NCBI GenBank assembly: GCA_005406025.1
Contig: BGZK01000142.1
Location: 62,001 to 126,000 of the forward strand
Reading direction: 5' to 3'
Source of the DNA: Eumeta japonica
Taxonomy: Eukaryota; Arthropoda; Insecta; Lepidoptera; Psychidae
DNA: 64,000 nt
How positions within the stretch are numbered: position 1 is the first letter of the stretch; the number at the start of each line of letters is the position of its first letter. The notes beneath the pieces are model-generated. The model was not told the origin of the DNA, made no database searches, and saw nothing but the letters and a program-made list of their open reading frames with translations. A program made the position numbers and the translations under genes. Below are positions 48,901-60,757 of the stretch, piece by piece.

Positions 48901-51656
48901 CAAATGAAAAAAGACTAAATATAATTCTTAAAAATGTATTATTGAAACGTCTTATTATGTACTATGAAGATTTTTTTTGTATTTGTAGACAATTAAAAAT
49001 TTATTTACCTTTAATTGCAATAATAGTGGGAATTAAATTTTCTAGTTTTAATGACAACATCTGCTGTACATTGACGGAGCAATAAAATCACGAAATAATG
49101 GTTCAAATATTAAATCGTAAGAATATTATGTTTACCAATTCGTTGGAGTCGGGTTGTTTAAATATTTGAAGGTGTGAGGATCTACCACAAAAGTTTATTT
49201 TGTAGAATCAGATTTGCTCGAATAGTCCAGCAGTATTAAAACAATCGGTGATGTCATTATTTGTGGTTAATCATTTACACGGCAATATATATTATTATCA
49301 CTGAGGGTCAGCACTTCACGAGTTGAAACTCTACTGAAGCATTTACATCTTTACTACTACGTAACTGGCAGTATTAGATAATTAAGGTTGTAAAATTATC
49401 ATAAAAAAATCTAATTCAAAAATAATTTCGAGGATATAATTTAATTCTCCATTTTTATGTCCTTGGTTAAATCAAAGGAATACTTTTGTATTTCTAATAT
49501 TTCTTAGGAGACAGGTTCAACTTCTCTTTCGTTTTCATGGAGATATAAGAATAGCTTCTTTCGAGTTTTACACAATATTAAAGGAAAACCTGTATTTTCA
49601 AATTGTAGTATTTGCAGCTGTCAAACTTGCAGCTTACCAACTTTAACTAAAATTGATTTGGCAAGCTATCTGTTGACTAAGCTTTGCGAAAGTTAGCATT
49701 AATATTGATGTGTGAAGAGTTAGCCATTATAACATTGTCGAAGTATTTGACGTACCTCAATAGTAAATAAACAATATTCCGCATTGTGAAAATTGTAGTC
49801 TGACGTAGACGGGCTGACCGGTTTGTTTAGACAAATGTTGCATGTTTTTTAACGAGAAACAATTGCAATTTTATCACGACGACGACGAGGCCGTCACAAA
49901 CGTAAATTGTAAACGAAATGTGAATTAACGTAATCGTTGAAATGCAATGAAAATCAAATTAATTCCTTCAAGGGATCTACGTTTTGTTTGTGAAATGTAA
50001 AAAGTATGAGTAATATTTCTCGGAGAATAGCCATTGATCGAGAGTTGAACTAATTAAATTATATTGAAAAAAAAAACAGAATAGTTGAACTTGTGAATTT
50101 CCTGTAGGATCAGTTACAGTCCAATCGTAATGTGTCGGTGGTTCATTACGATATCACGCCATCCTTTTAGCGTTGTTCCACCGTAGGTGCTTTCGGCATT
50201 AATAGAATCGCTCCTTATAATACAGCTGGTTCATTTAAGTTAAAAATATTTTTTTTTGCATATAAAACATTCTCCTCAGTCAAAAATTGCACAATAAAAA
50301 AATGATTTTCATATTTAGTAAATTGATACGGAGTTTAATTTAAAATATTTTTATATAGAACGGTCGAAAATCCTATATAATATCGTCCTTAAAGACAGTC
50401 AACATCAGTTATTTTAAGTTATATCGTATAAAAATATTTGAACTTTGACATTGTAGCCTAATAACTGTAAACCAGTGTCTTTTTGCAACAATTAAATATG
50501 TCATTAATACTTATTACACACTAATGCTTATAATTAGGATTATAAGCATTAGTATAATTAAGAAGTATTTTTCTACGATCTGTGTGAAGTAGGTTTTAAA
50601 GTTAGATATTATTAGTTGAAAAAGTTTTTATATTTGGAAATTACTAATATTAACCTTTTTTTATACAGCTCCGTCCAATGGATATGAGCCTATCAGTAAG
50701 TTATATTTTATATCATTATACATTTTGAAAATCAATTAAATTCTAAGAAAACATTTTAAAATAATTAGTAGCGCTCAAAGCTTAAAAACCGCTAGTTCCA
50801 ATATTTAACTTTTGTATAGCCCTTGGTTATCAAGTTTCTTTTAACAAAGGGCTTTTTATTTAATTGCGGTTAAATAATGATTTTAAGAGCAAGAAAGAGT
50901 TCTTTTCATAGAATGTGTCTCTCTCTGACCAACAGGCACTGGGCCCACGTACGTGGACAATGGCGAGGTGAGACCGTCTCTTCCGTATCCCTACAAGCAA
51001 TGTAAGTCTACCGACACTCTGATCGCTACCTGCGCCGGCGCCGCTGCCTGCATCCCCGCATTCATGGACGACGTCATGTCGCTTTGCGCAATCGTGCTTC
51101 TGCTTGACATTTCTCATCGTATTTGTCGACTCATACTGCTTCTTGTTATACTGCTTTTAATATCGTTATCATGCATTATATGTCAGCCCCAGAAAAAAGC
51201 TTTGTATTCATTGGTTGTGCATCCTTTACGAGCATTAAGAAAATATGGATGTATTACACTAAATTGTATTCTTTGACAAATTTTTGTGAACAATTTACTT
51301 ATTACGATATTATTTATCATTGTTTTATTTTGACTTTCCTCTTAGATGAAATTAAATGTCACGCTCTCGAAAATGCCATATCATAATTAAAATAATATGT
51401 AGGATTATGTAAGACAATTTAATAAAAAAATATAATCATAACGTAACATTACGCCCATTTTTCTGAGGGGTAAGTAGAAACTTAAGATCACTGCATCGTA
51501 CGAACCATTCTATCTCGCTTCACTGACATTTCATACAATTTTGCGAATATATGGTGCTTAAAATTATCTTTATTAATTTACTCTATTTATATAATTAAAA
51601 TTCACCTTATTCTATTTTTTTTTTCAGTCCCTAACGGCGCTCGGGGCGGAAAGTAA
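42952..51656 (+). CDS. Secreted 192-aa protein encoded by 15 small phase-1 exons, family not recognised
   Basis: Exons: 42952-43018, 43391-43417, 43588-43620, 44638-44679, 45638-45685, 45820-45840, 46083-46133, 46274-46300, 46423-46473, 47046-47069, 47653-47676, 48385-48426, 50669-50695, 50936-51001, 51628-51656; 579 nt in all. Every intron is GT-AG and phase 1, and each internal exon is a multiple of 3. Exon 1 encodes the signal peptide MFRFAQIVLFALAAAAYAQ, with likely cleavage after AYA. The mature part has no Cys or Trp, is rich in Asn, Gln, Pro, Tyr and Asp, holds DPGFYQP (exon 4) and DPSFYQP (exon 12), and ends PNGARGGK. Exons 2 and 3 are near-duplicates (VHVVDN, VQVVEQ). Its neighbours are cuticle-type first exons, so an extracellular structural role is plausible but unproven. 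Some further optional exons may exist. Confidence 0.82.
44148..44250 (+). repeat. tRNA-derived SINE-like sequence in intron 3
   Basis: CCGTGGACGAGTGGACGAAAG near 44149 resembles a Pol III A box (TRGCNNAGTGG type), and GGTTCGAGCTGG near 44203 a B box, about 45 bp apart. The GATGGGTTTTGAACTTACG tail is not a tRNA 3' end, so this is a SINE head, not a tRNA gene. Confidence 0.5.
45225..45300 (+). repeat. Third copy of the 38468/38692 repeat, in intron 4
   Basis: TTTGGCTGCGTTCGAGTGG, TTAACTTTTCATGTCGAGCG and CAATCATGATCCTGATCCG match the successive blocks of the repeat pair at 38468-38830. Confidence 0.6.
46740..46800 (+). repeat. RTE 3'-end fragment in intron 9
   Basis: CTCTGCCCACCCTTTCTGGG AAATAGGCGT at about 46766 matches CTCTGCCTACCCTTCTGGGA AATAGGCGT at about 27686 in the RTE relic, so this is a severely 5'-truncated RTE insertion. 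Confidence 0.65.
48179..48384 (+). repeat. 21-bp minisatellite that ends as the exon 12 splice acceptor
   Basis: Ten units of mostly 21 bp (consensus GATTCTCAATTTTACTTGACT) run from 48179 without a gap to 48384. The last unit, 48365-48384, reads AACTCTGAATTTTGTTTCAG and is the acceptor that directly precedes exon 12 at 48385. Because the unit is 21 bp, one frame is open as a heptapeptide repeat (TDSQFYL-like), but that frame does not match exon 12 and I treat it as non-coding. Confidence 0.85.
50520..50553. repeat. Perfect 15-bp inverted repeat in intron 12
   Basis: Arms ACTAATGCTTATAAT (50520-50534) and ATTATAAGCATTAGT (50539-50553) surround the loop TAGG, about 115 bp upstream of microexon 13. 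In RNA this makes a stable hairpin near the acceptor. Confidence 0.85.
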
Positions 51657-51806
51657 TTATTAGAAGACGAAATTATTTTTTAAATTAACTCACAAAAGTT
51701 TTTACATTTCATTAAGCAATAACAGACTTTTAAACTGTGTAATTCTTAATTTTCCACAACTCTGTAGCAATGTTATTAGCAATCGCTTAAGAATTTAATT
51801 TCTGGA

Positions 51807-51812
51807 AATAAA
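51807..51812 (+). terminator. Polyadenylation signal of the microexon gene
   Basis: AATAAA lies 151 bp after the stop codon at 51654-51656, with a T-rich stretch downstream (TTTATCGTATTATG). It is the first canonical hexamer after the stop. Confidence 0.6.
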
Positions 51813-51974
51813 ATGTATTTATCGTATTATGTTCATTTAGTTTTATTCAACCACGTTTGGACCCTTCGAACCTTTAATCAAAGGATTGGCGAATTTCAAA
51901 AGTGTACGACTATGTGCTTTGACGTATTTCATAATGTGCTCGAAACACGCAGTGGTGTTAATCTATATGTGTAT

Positions 51975-52110
51975 ATATATAAGCGAAATACCACTGAGCG
52001 ATTGACCAACTGATCACATCTCCGTAATTAATTAAAAAGAAATCATAATTTTAAGAGATCCCCGAAACTATAGGTCCGAAGGACGGGTTTCACGCAAATC
52101 CTATCCAATA
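51975..52110 (+). repeat. Dispersed repeat (GCGAAATACCACTGA head), copy 2
   Basis: Contains ATAAGCGAAATACCACTGAG, CCGAAACTATAGGTCCGA and GGGTTTCACGCAAATCCTAT, the same blocks and orientation as 40605-40940 but shorter. The two copies bracket the microexon gene. Confidence 0.7.
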
Positions 52111-52204
52111 CGGAGAGGAAAGAAATTAAATCAACAGAAAATCAGGTAATAAAAAAAAAAGAAAATTTTAGTTTGCTGAACAAGAAAAACAAATTTCAAT
52201 TTAT

Positions 52205-52435
52205 ACTAACCGACTTTAAAAAAGGAGGAGATTCTACGTTTTTCTGTATGTATTTTTTTATGTATGTTCAGAGTAATTTCGTCAATTAGAAACCGATTTC
52301 AAAACTCCTTTTTGTTCGACCTACCAAAGTGGTCCCATAGTCCACAAGTCAAGATCTGATTTTGGGATCTCAGGGAAATTTAGTGATACCCTCGAATATT
52401 ATACGCACGTATAGTGTGCTTGAGGTCTCTTTTCA
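52205..52435 (+). repeat. Dispersed repeat (ACCGACTTTAAAAAAGGAGG head)
   Basis: The block ACTAACCGACTTTAAAAAAG GAGGAG, followed by TTTTTTTATGTATGTTC and GAAACCGATTTCAAAACTCC, is a text pattern frequent in lepidopteran genomes. No coding potential; ends uncertain. Confidence 0.5.
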
Positions 52436-53021
52436 GTTATCCAAGGTTTTGGCTCTGGGAGTTGTCATGCTGCTGAGCTGACGATGGAAGCCACAGCACT
52501 CCTTATCGGTTAGGAGTTAGGGGATAATACTGCTATTTATTCCCAGGAACTACGCTCCAATGGCTATTAATAAAACCTAGTATAAATAAAATTAAAATTG
52601 TTTACTTATTAATCTACTAATGTATTAATAGGAATTTATGTTATCCCACGTGACAATCCGCATCGAAACACTAGCGACAACGTAATGAATTAGTTTAATA
52701 TGGAAGTGAATTAAAATGTGATTTTTATGAATTGGAGAAATTTTACATTGTAGGAATAGGTATCATTTATTTTACGTTCGTATAAGAATAATTGGGTAGA
52801 TACACTCCGATTAAAAATGCAAAGACCCTGGAGTGACTGCCAGTGGACAATAAATTCGAGATCGGAACTGCTTTTTCACCGGCTCCGTACTAAAGATTCC
52901 TGGTCAATTTTATTAACTATGGCTTAATCCACATGCAGAGTAACAAATTGAATTATTAACCAAAAATTACTCGATAACTAAAAAGTGTGAATTAAAATAA
53001 AGAAAAATGAAAACGTATTTC

Positions 53022-53285
53022 AAAAATCTATTTGAATAATTGTTTAAATAGACTTAAAAAGCAACTAATTAATTATTTTTGGAGTCGGTTCCCGGTAAAG
53101 CTAGGCATTAGAATATATAATCTATAAACATGAATATGAATCGTTAAATATCGAGTCAAAAAGGAGGTCTTCTTCTTTTAAGCAGGCACGCCTGTATCTA
53201 ATTTATCTTTAGCTGGAACCGATTCCAAAAACATCAAATTAGTTGTTTTTTAAGATTCTTAAAACAATTATTTAAATAGGTTTTT
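53022..53285. mobile_element. Fold-back MITE with about 75-80-bp arms
   Basis: Left arm 53022-53102 (AAAAATCTATTTGAATAATTG, CTTAAAAAGCAACTAATTAA, GGAGTCGGTTCCCGG) recurs in reverse complement in the right arm 53211-53285 (GGAACCGATTCC, TTAGTTGTTTTTTAAG, CAATTATTTAAATAGG). The central 108 bp is unrelated. The whole unit could form one hairpin. No ORF; target duplication not evident. Confidence 0.85.
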
Positions 53286-55289
53286 AAACGCAGTTTTTAT
53301 TTATTTATTCGTGGAAGCGTTCGTACCACAAAAAAAGTGGAGCTTATAATTAGCCCAATATTGACAATAGCAATGAGTTCATCATCCAATGATTCAATAT
53401 TTTAAGACGATCATAACCACCATGATGGTCTTAGAATGAAGTCTTCTGAGAGTTCCATTTGCCAAGCATTAAAAAAACATATGTGATTAATTATAAACTT
53501 GTTTATAAACTGATAGCAAAAGTAAAGTAACTGTTATAAATTCAGCCTATAAAACTTCATAAAATAGAAAATCGAGCGCGTACTTATGTATGCTCGTGAG
53601 AAGTTATACTTCTTTGGCATCATTAAAAAATAGTTTTTGATTGCATGCAAATAATTAATTACAATAAAATAATAAAAGGATAGTCAACATAGTTAATAAA
53701 GTTCAGTTTAAATTTTAAAAATTAAATAAAGAAATATTTCTTTTCTTACATTAAGTGTAACATAAATTCTCTCATTATTCGAAATTCGAATTCGAATTCA
53801 AAGCGAGCAGCTTCAACCTGTTAATTTTGTGTTACACTGATGCGCGCGCATCTTAAATTTTCACTCTTATGATTATTTCATAACGCGCCTAAAGAAGTAT
53901 GACTTCAAAAATGTAAACTCACTATTAGTTTTATTCCAGAGCATTGATATAGTGGTCATATTACTTAAGAATCATAGTGATGACCTAGTTCTTGAACAAA
54001 TCTGCCTGCGATCGAGGAGTTGTGAATTTAAACCCAAATGGCAAACATCACCGAGTGTTTTTCAACCCATAAGCAGATTCGAATATAGGTTACTTTTGTT
54101 CGCTCGCAGAAGTTTCAACGGAATCTTCATAGACGTATGAAGGAGGAAAAAAATTGGACCAGTCCGAGGACTGTGACTTCAGACTACTTTAAATTTAAAA
54201 TATTAAGGAAGTACGTTTTTTGGAAATTCCACATTGAACAGAAAAATATATGCTACAAGGCAAAATTAATAGTAAATTTTTTAAATATGAAATTTGTATC
54301 AAGAACCAATATATAACATTATAATTTTTTACACCAAACAACTACACTTAAGAAAATACTCTGGAAATATCTAACGCTAAAACAACAAAAATGTATATAT
54401 TCAATAAACAATTATTTTTAACAATGATACTAATGTCGCCTTATATAGAAAAATATTAAAAGGGTTATGCGCATGTTGCACGCATGGAAATGTGCGATTT
54501 ATTCAAATAAATTTAATATAACAAAAAAAAGGGTTCTATAAAATTTTCGATTCTTTTGTGGACAAATGTCGATGGACATAACCAGTTCGAGTTCTTATTG
54601 TGTTGTATGTCTCTGTAATACTCTTGCTTTTCATTGTAATTATACTCAATTTCATTTGAAAAGAGCTTAACACTTAAGTTTCTCGTTCGTTCTTCTCGAG
54701 GGAGAACTGCCTTCCCAACTAGTGGCGAATTCATACTATAATAACCTATTTCAATAATTATATATAACGTATGAGATAAAGAGATTTTTAAATTTGAATT
54801 TAAAGTCATGTCAATGAGTTTCAAGTCTACTGGAGTGAAGGCCTAGGCGGCTATCGACGGCTGAGGCTATTTACGTCATTAATGTAAACAAGGTAACAAT
54901 GCCTGCAAAGAAGTCATTCAAACAAATATTTACTAAAGAAACCAAATGAGGTGCTTAACATCATGCACAATCAACGTGATTTAAAATCATTACGTTATCC
55001 GCTTTTATAAAAATGGATGTTTGAGGATCAGATGTTTAAACTTCGACGCTGTTTGACCCATCATAGCCAAATTTCGCTGACTTGGAGAAGGTGTTAATGC
55101 AACTTATTTTAGCATATAGTTTAGTATAAATGATAATAAATAAAAGTATAAAATATTAGTAAATTGCTACGAAACCAGTACTTCATATAAAGAATTAATA
55201 TTCTTCCTCAATAATTAAATGCTTCTTGTTTATGTAACCGTTAGTTACATATAACTATTTTTAATTATCATTTAATTTTAATTATTTAA

Positions 55290-55292
<3 letters not shown>
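53286..55292. other. Non-coding region with an old SINE fragment
   Basis: No gene supported. 53940-54080 has A-box-like ATAGTGGTCATATTACTTAAG and B-box-like TTGTGAATTTAAACCC followed by AAATGGCAAACATCACCGAG, a pattern of tRNA-derived SINEs. The rest is AT-rich with chance ORFs such as 54513-54824. Confidence 0.4.

Positions 55293-55322
<30 letters not shown>
55293..55322. repeat. AT dinucleotide microsatellite
   Basis: About 15 uninterrupted AT units. Confidence 0.9.
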
Positions 55323-55328
<6 letters not shown>

Positions 55329-55429
55329 CGCAATTTTGCACTAGTTTTATTGTCTAATCTATTCTTGTTAAATTTTATAATAAAGAAATTAAATAATTGA
55401 TATTTTTAAAGCATTTCGAGATGCAAACG

Positions 55430-55720
55430 AGCAAGCGAAACACCAGAAAGTGCTCGTCTCCTGGTTTGGTCCCCATAGCCCATGGACAGACGCAACCTCT
55501 AGCAGTCACCAGTGCGTTACTCGCCTCTTAGAAACGAATAGGATATCTGATGAAGGAGGGAGTGGATCAATGGTGAAGGAAGTAGACTGATAAAGGAAGT
55601 GGAAGTAGGCCATCGGATTTCTCAACCACTGGACGAAACACAACAGCGGAAGCTGTTGCTAGACGTCTGTATTCTGTAAAAGGGTGGTACCTCTACGGTT
55701 GAATCGGTCCATCTTTGTGT
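55430..55720 (-). repeat. Inverted copy of the 33828 repeat
   Basis: The text GACGAAACACAACAGCGGAAG at about 55632 is the reverse complement of CTTCCGCTGTTGTGTTTCGTC at about 33905. Neighbouring text (ACAGACGCAACCTCTAGCAG, a purine-rich GAAGGAGGGAGTGG block) corresponds in mirror order to the tail and CT-rich block there. Confidence 0.6.
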
Positions 55721-56499
55721 TGCAACCGAGCTGAATGTTACACGGCTTTACCACTCTAAAGTATTCTGTATATTTTTCCTAAATTCTTATACTTTTCACT
55801 ATTTTTGTATTGAAAGAATGAAAACTAGGTCTCTTTCATAGGAAGTAATTTATTCTTAAAAAAGCATATCCATCCTCTGCAGTGCGTGCTTTTGCCAATT
55901 AAAACGCAAATATGAAAATCTTAACCTTCTTTTCACCATATGTAAAAATCGGGCTTTCGAACACCACCAAAAACTATACTGTTCATTATACCTTTTAGCT
56001 TTCTTTCCACCTCAAAGGGGAACAAAGGAGCAAAACTAACTCTAAAGCTGACTAAAGTATACTGAAATTAACGGCATTTGTTACAGTACTGAGGTCGTCT
56101 AAGCCGAAGCGCCATTTCTCATGTATTTCTTATTAGTAATATATTCCAACCTCAACACATTTGCCGATGTTGGGTTGGCGGTCATTTACAAATAGTTCTT
56201 GGTGTGCACTGATAATAATTATAATGTTCAATATTCGTTAAGAGTAATCAAAACAGATTTATTACATTAAACATGATTTATTAATATCAACATTTTCAAG
56301 ACTATAACGGTTACATTAAAAAAATATTCTAGAAAAATAAGTATCAGACTTTTTATTTTAATGTTTGATGCAGCCAATCATTTTAGACTTCTAAAATCTT
56401 AAGAATTTAAGAACGATTACACTCTTTTAGACGTTTAAATATTCACATTAGGAGGCAATACCTAGAATATAGTCAATCTCATAAAACCTAATCTCAAGT

Positions 56500-58080
56500 C
56501 AAACTTTCAGAATGTAAGACACAAACTTTTACAAATTATACAAGGGATAATAATGAATATGAAAACTATACGAGCCCTTATCTTCTTGGGATAATATTAA
56601 TGCAAATTATTTAAAAGAAGGAGTTGACATTGTCGTCTCGGTTTTGACCCATTTATATTTTAAATTAGGATAGTTCTTCAACGTTCTCAAAAGATTAATA
56701 ACTCAACTAATATAAAGGAGTGGCAATAGAGTCGATATGAATAACCATCGACTAATATAGCTTCTTTCCGTCATTAGCAGTATAATAGAAAAACTAATGA
56801 ATAAGAGACTTGTAAGCTATCTTAGCTATCTTGATAAATGTTATATCTTGGCTCCAACCTAATAGGGATCGAGATCTGGAAAAAAGCACTGAAGACGCAA
56901 TGATGGCTAATATCTTTCTAATACAAGACAAAAATCGTCTGTTGTTTTTGGACCTCAAAAAGGCTTCGATACTGTGGCGATTGCGATTCAAGTATAAAAC
57001 CTTGAATAGATAGGCGTTAGAGTTACAACTTTGAAATTATTTAAGGATTATTTAACAGACCGTACACAAAAAAGTAAACTAGCTAATTACTTCAGTTCAT
57101 ATGCGGTTGTTTTATTTGGAGTACTTCAGGGACGTCTATTTAGGTCTCCTTTATTTCTGATGTACATCAAAGACTTGTGTAAACGAAACTTAAGCTGTGT
57201 CTGAGTTTTCTCTTATGTAGACGATACTGCCTTAATTTTTAGCAAAAAATCGTTGATATCTTCTATACATAAAAAAAAAAACAGCGGATGCACTCAGAGT
57301 CGTTGTTTCACGGTTACAAATCTATCTCCTAACCTTCAATATTTCTAAAACAAAATATATGTGTTTCTCTATTTGTAACACTTCTCACCCTAATAATCAT
57401 CTTTCTTTAAATACTGTATTCATAAATGTGACAACTTATATAACACTTGGCACTGCTTTGTCATGAATAAAGTCAAAAATACCAAATATTTCGATATTAT
57501 GACTGATCAAAATCTTAAATAGGATACGAAAATGAATAAGTTTCAAATAAAATTAGAATAACAACTTTTTTTTAATGACTTGAATGTCTAAAAATTTTTA
57601 CAGTCATGTGATTCTGAACTGCTTAAACAAATTTATACATCATTAGTGGAATCCATAATAAAGTTCTGTATGCCGGCGTAAAGTTTGGATTTAAAGACTA
57701 AAATAGTAAAATTCGAAACACGTCAACGCTCTTCTTAAAACACATGCATTCGAGGCTTTTTAGGTACCCTATAACGTTTCTTTACCAAGGACATGGTGTT
57801 TTACATTTTGCATACCGTACAAAGAGAACATAAATTTACTTTCCATAGCGAAAACCATGTGTCAAAAAAAAGGCACGATAGCGTCATTCCGATGAACATT
57901 GTTACGACATCTTCTTTTGCCTTTAAACAAAATAGCAATCAGTGGGCATACATCAATAATGTAGTAAACGAAAACCTAAATATTTACGATAAAACACACT
58001 GTAAGCAAAAAAACTATTTAAATATAAGCACGTTGACACAGGTCAGACTCGACTGTGATAACCATTGAGACTGTTCTAAT
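56500..58080 (+). mobile_element. Decayed CR1/Jockey-like non-LTR retrotransposon
   Basis: RT text in order: NYLKEGVDIVV near 56598, GNRVDMNNHRLI near 56722, a STEDAMMANIFLIQDKNRL block near 56882, LFLDLKKA with a one-base loss just before the FDTV motif near 56945-56970, IGVRVTTLKLFKDYLTDRTQ near 57008, VLFGVLQGRLF near 57108, LFLMYIKDLC near 57150, and YVDDTALIF at 57214. The 3' third (LQIYLLTFNISKTKYMCFS near 57315 and beyond) is broken by many stops. The catalytic pair of the YVDD box survives, but the ORF is dead. Confidence 0.8.
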
Positions 58081-58704
58081 TATTCTTTGATAAACATGAA
58101 TTTCAAAGCGAACTTAGTATGTTTTAATCCTCCATGCCAAATGTCATTTCAAGCACATATTTCTTATGCAAACATATCCTTTCATGCACTATGTAATGTG
58201 TAGCGCGTTATGTACAAAGTAGTCAAACAAACACCTCATTAAACACATGCATTCACAACACAATCGCTTACGCACACATTCTCACCCACAATCTACACAC
58301 ACACACACACTTCTCTCCTCCGTCGGCATCAATTTCTAATATATCCCAAAATTAATATAGCATACTTTTTTATAAGTAAGTCTTTAGACTTAAAGCAAAC
58401 TTAGACCTTTGTAATAAATTAGACGTGTCAAAAGAATCAGGCACAGGTTTTATTATTTACTCGGTGCGACGCGTCGACCTTGCGGTAAACGATTGCAGCA
58501 AGTTTTTTCAATAAATTAATTTGAATGGATATTCTTTATTTTGATTGATTGTAAGTATAAAAACGGTTGAAATAGATTAGCAAATATGTTGACATTGCAC
58601 ATTTATAAAGAATTCATTTAGGATACCGTCGGTGATATTTATAATTATAATCAATAAAAGGTTTTCTTTTTTTCCATCAAATATTCGTTTTATTTATATT
58701 GTAA

Positions 58705-58930
58705 GAGCCCTGGATCTTAGACTGCCGCCCGACACCTGTGGGCCGGCGACTTGTGCGCGACACGAGCCCGCGAACATCGCGTTCGCGCTTCCCGGCGTTG
58801 CCCGATCCGTGTCGGTTTTTGGTCCCGCGACACGGGGACAGCGCTCGGGGAGCGAACGCGGACGCATCCACACTCGCGGTGCTTTCGCTGTATTCTGAAA
58901 GCGAGCGAGCGAACTCGCGTCAAATCACGC
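58705..58930. repeat. GC-rich island, possibly a solo LTR or repeat
   Basis: About 220 bp of CpG-rich sequence (GCCGCCCGACACCTGTGGGC, CGCGTTCGCGCTTCCCGG, AGCGAGCGAGCGAACTCGCG) in an AT-rich setting. The TGTAAGAGCCC start could be an LTR end, but no matching CA end, primer site or target duplication was found. Confidence 0.3.
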
Positions 58931-60269
58931 TAAATTAAATTATTGATTGATAAAAAGTGACCGCTTAACGACACAAACTTAAACTCATCCCAAACGAACG
59001 TTTCCAGGCCGTACATGTGGCAAAGAATACCTGAAGACCGCAAGAACAAAATGATATACAAAATGAAATGAAATAGATCCCTAGGCGTCGCTTCATCGTC
59101 ATCGATCATTGTATGTATTTTATTTATTCTCGTCGCCGGCCCTGTAAAAAGAAGGATTCAATTCGGCAGCACAGCAGAAGGCGGGAGGCCACTTTCGTTG
59201 AACGCGCGAACAAAACTGCGAATAATTTGCGAACTGAGTGTAGCGGGGTATGTTTTTCGCAGACAGTTCATGTATGAATTGTGCTGCGAATTCGCGCTGC
59301 GGTTTGCGGCACCGGCGTGGAAGCGCCTCTAGGGCGTAGGTTCTAATTAGAGTGTACCATAATATAGCCATGTAGCACAAAAATTTAAATAAAAACAAAT
59401 ACCTATGAAATACCAATGTATAAATCCATATATATATACAAGATTCTATAATTTTAGTGCAACCATTTAACTTAAAATTTCGTAACGTTTTTCCATATCA
59501 TTTTCGACGAGGTATACCGGTTTTGGTTAGCGAATAACAGGATTTTACCTTATTTCATGCAAAAAATTGCAATCACTTCCACTATATGGAATTTAAAATA
59601 ATAAAGGGATGTACGCTGTAATAATCGAGTGCATTTCATGAAGCTAAATACAGCATTAATAGACGCACAGGTAAGCTGGGATATAGGCAGTAACGATTTT
59701 AGTGCAATCACATTGGAAAAATGCTTAGTAATTTTCATGGATGTATTTTCGTAGATAAGCATAAAATAAAACATCCTAAATGTTAAACATTAATATTAAC
59801 ACTAGCTATCGCACCACGACTTTGTCGGCGTGGACTTCAATTCGATTTAATATACTCATAGAACACATCATCGCATAAAATACAAAAAAAAAACTGCTCC
59901 TTGTTTGTCTGCTTATCTGTATAAAAATAACCTCCCGTCTGTCTGTAAAACATGAGCTATTATGCTAATGAATTGCGTTCAACATTTTTTATTGTATTGG
60001 TCATACTTAGTTGTTCGGTTTGCTTGGAGAATGAGAGGAATAGGAACAGAGATAATCGATAGAGACATGAAGTGGGAGGGGGAGGAGGAGGAAAGCGAAA
60101 GTGCAAACGAGGGCGAGAAGCGGACCGGCGTAGAGAGTGGAGGGGGTATGGAGTGCCGACTCTAGAAATTTTTATTTTTGTTATTTAACCACCGACCTAA
60201 GTAGCAGTTTATACAAGGCACCTACGCTGTAAATTTCATAAGTATACGTATTGTAGATTTTCAATAAAA

Positions 60270-60352
60270 TGCCTGTGACATATGGACAGACAGACGGAGA
60301 TTCCGATACTATAAGGGTTCCGTTTTTTCCATTTTTGGGTCGGAACCCTAAA
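60270..60352 (-). repeat. Inverted copy of the 30028 repeat head
   Basis: GACAGACAGACGG, GATACTATAAGGGTTCCG and GGGTCGGAACCCTA mirror TAGGGTCCCG, AACCCTTATAGTTTCGG and GTCTGTCCGTC at 30036-30095. Confidence 0.7.
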
Positions 60353-60757
60353 AACCCAAAAATTTTAGACTATCGCATTAGTTTTCCTATTCATTAACTT
60401 CTTAGGAAGAACTTTCAAGGTAAAAAAATAACATAAACAAAGATATGCGTGTATGTTTACTATTTCGTTTAATATTTCATTGGTAAAACCCGACTGTAAA
60501 CGAAAAACTAAAAAGTATGAAACGATCTTTTATATTTCATTGATTGTTAATAGATGCAGTAGTGATATGTGAAACCGTACAGCATAGCTTTTGTTGAAAA
60601 ATATTTTTGAATTTTTGCGTCCTCACCTCTTCGACATCCTCAAAGCGGATCCCACTCTATAGGCGGCGCTGCTGGTTTGCTCGTCTTTGATATTATTTTC
60701 CTGAACTAACTACAAAATGACACGCCAAGGAAAATCCCTGTCGGCACACCACTGTTT

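Larger units (their letters stand above)
58081..60757. other. Repeat-rich non-coding region with a GC island
   Basis: Holds a CA-rich patch (58240-58315); a GC- and CpG-rich island at 58705-58920 with overlapping arginine-rich chance ORFs; a second GC-rich patch at 59130-59335; a CTAGC-type repeat start at 59808-59840; a purine-rich block at 60070-60150; and the inverted GGGTTCCG repeat at 60270-60352. I see no host gene. Confidence 0.35.

Noticed and set aside
50860..51276. ORFs on both strands across exon 14
   Set aside because: Shadows of the 66-nt exon 14; the spliced phase-1 frame explains the coding signal.
58632..58938. Overlapping ORFs on both strands
   Set aside because: Same GC-rich effect as at 31217-32245; no family match.
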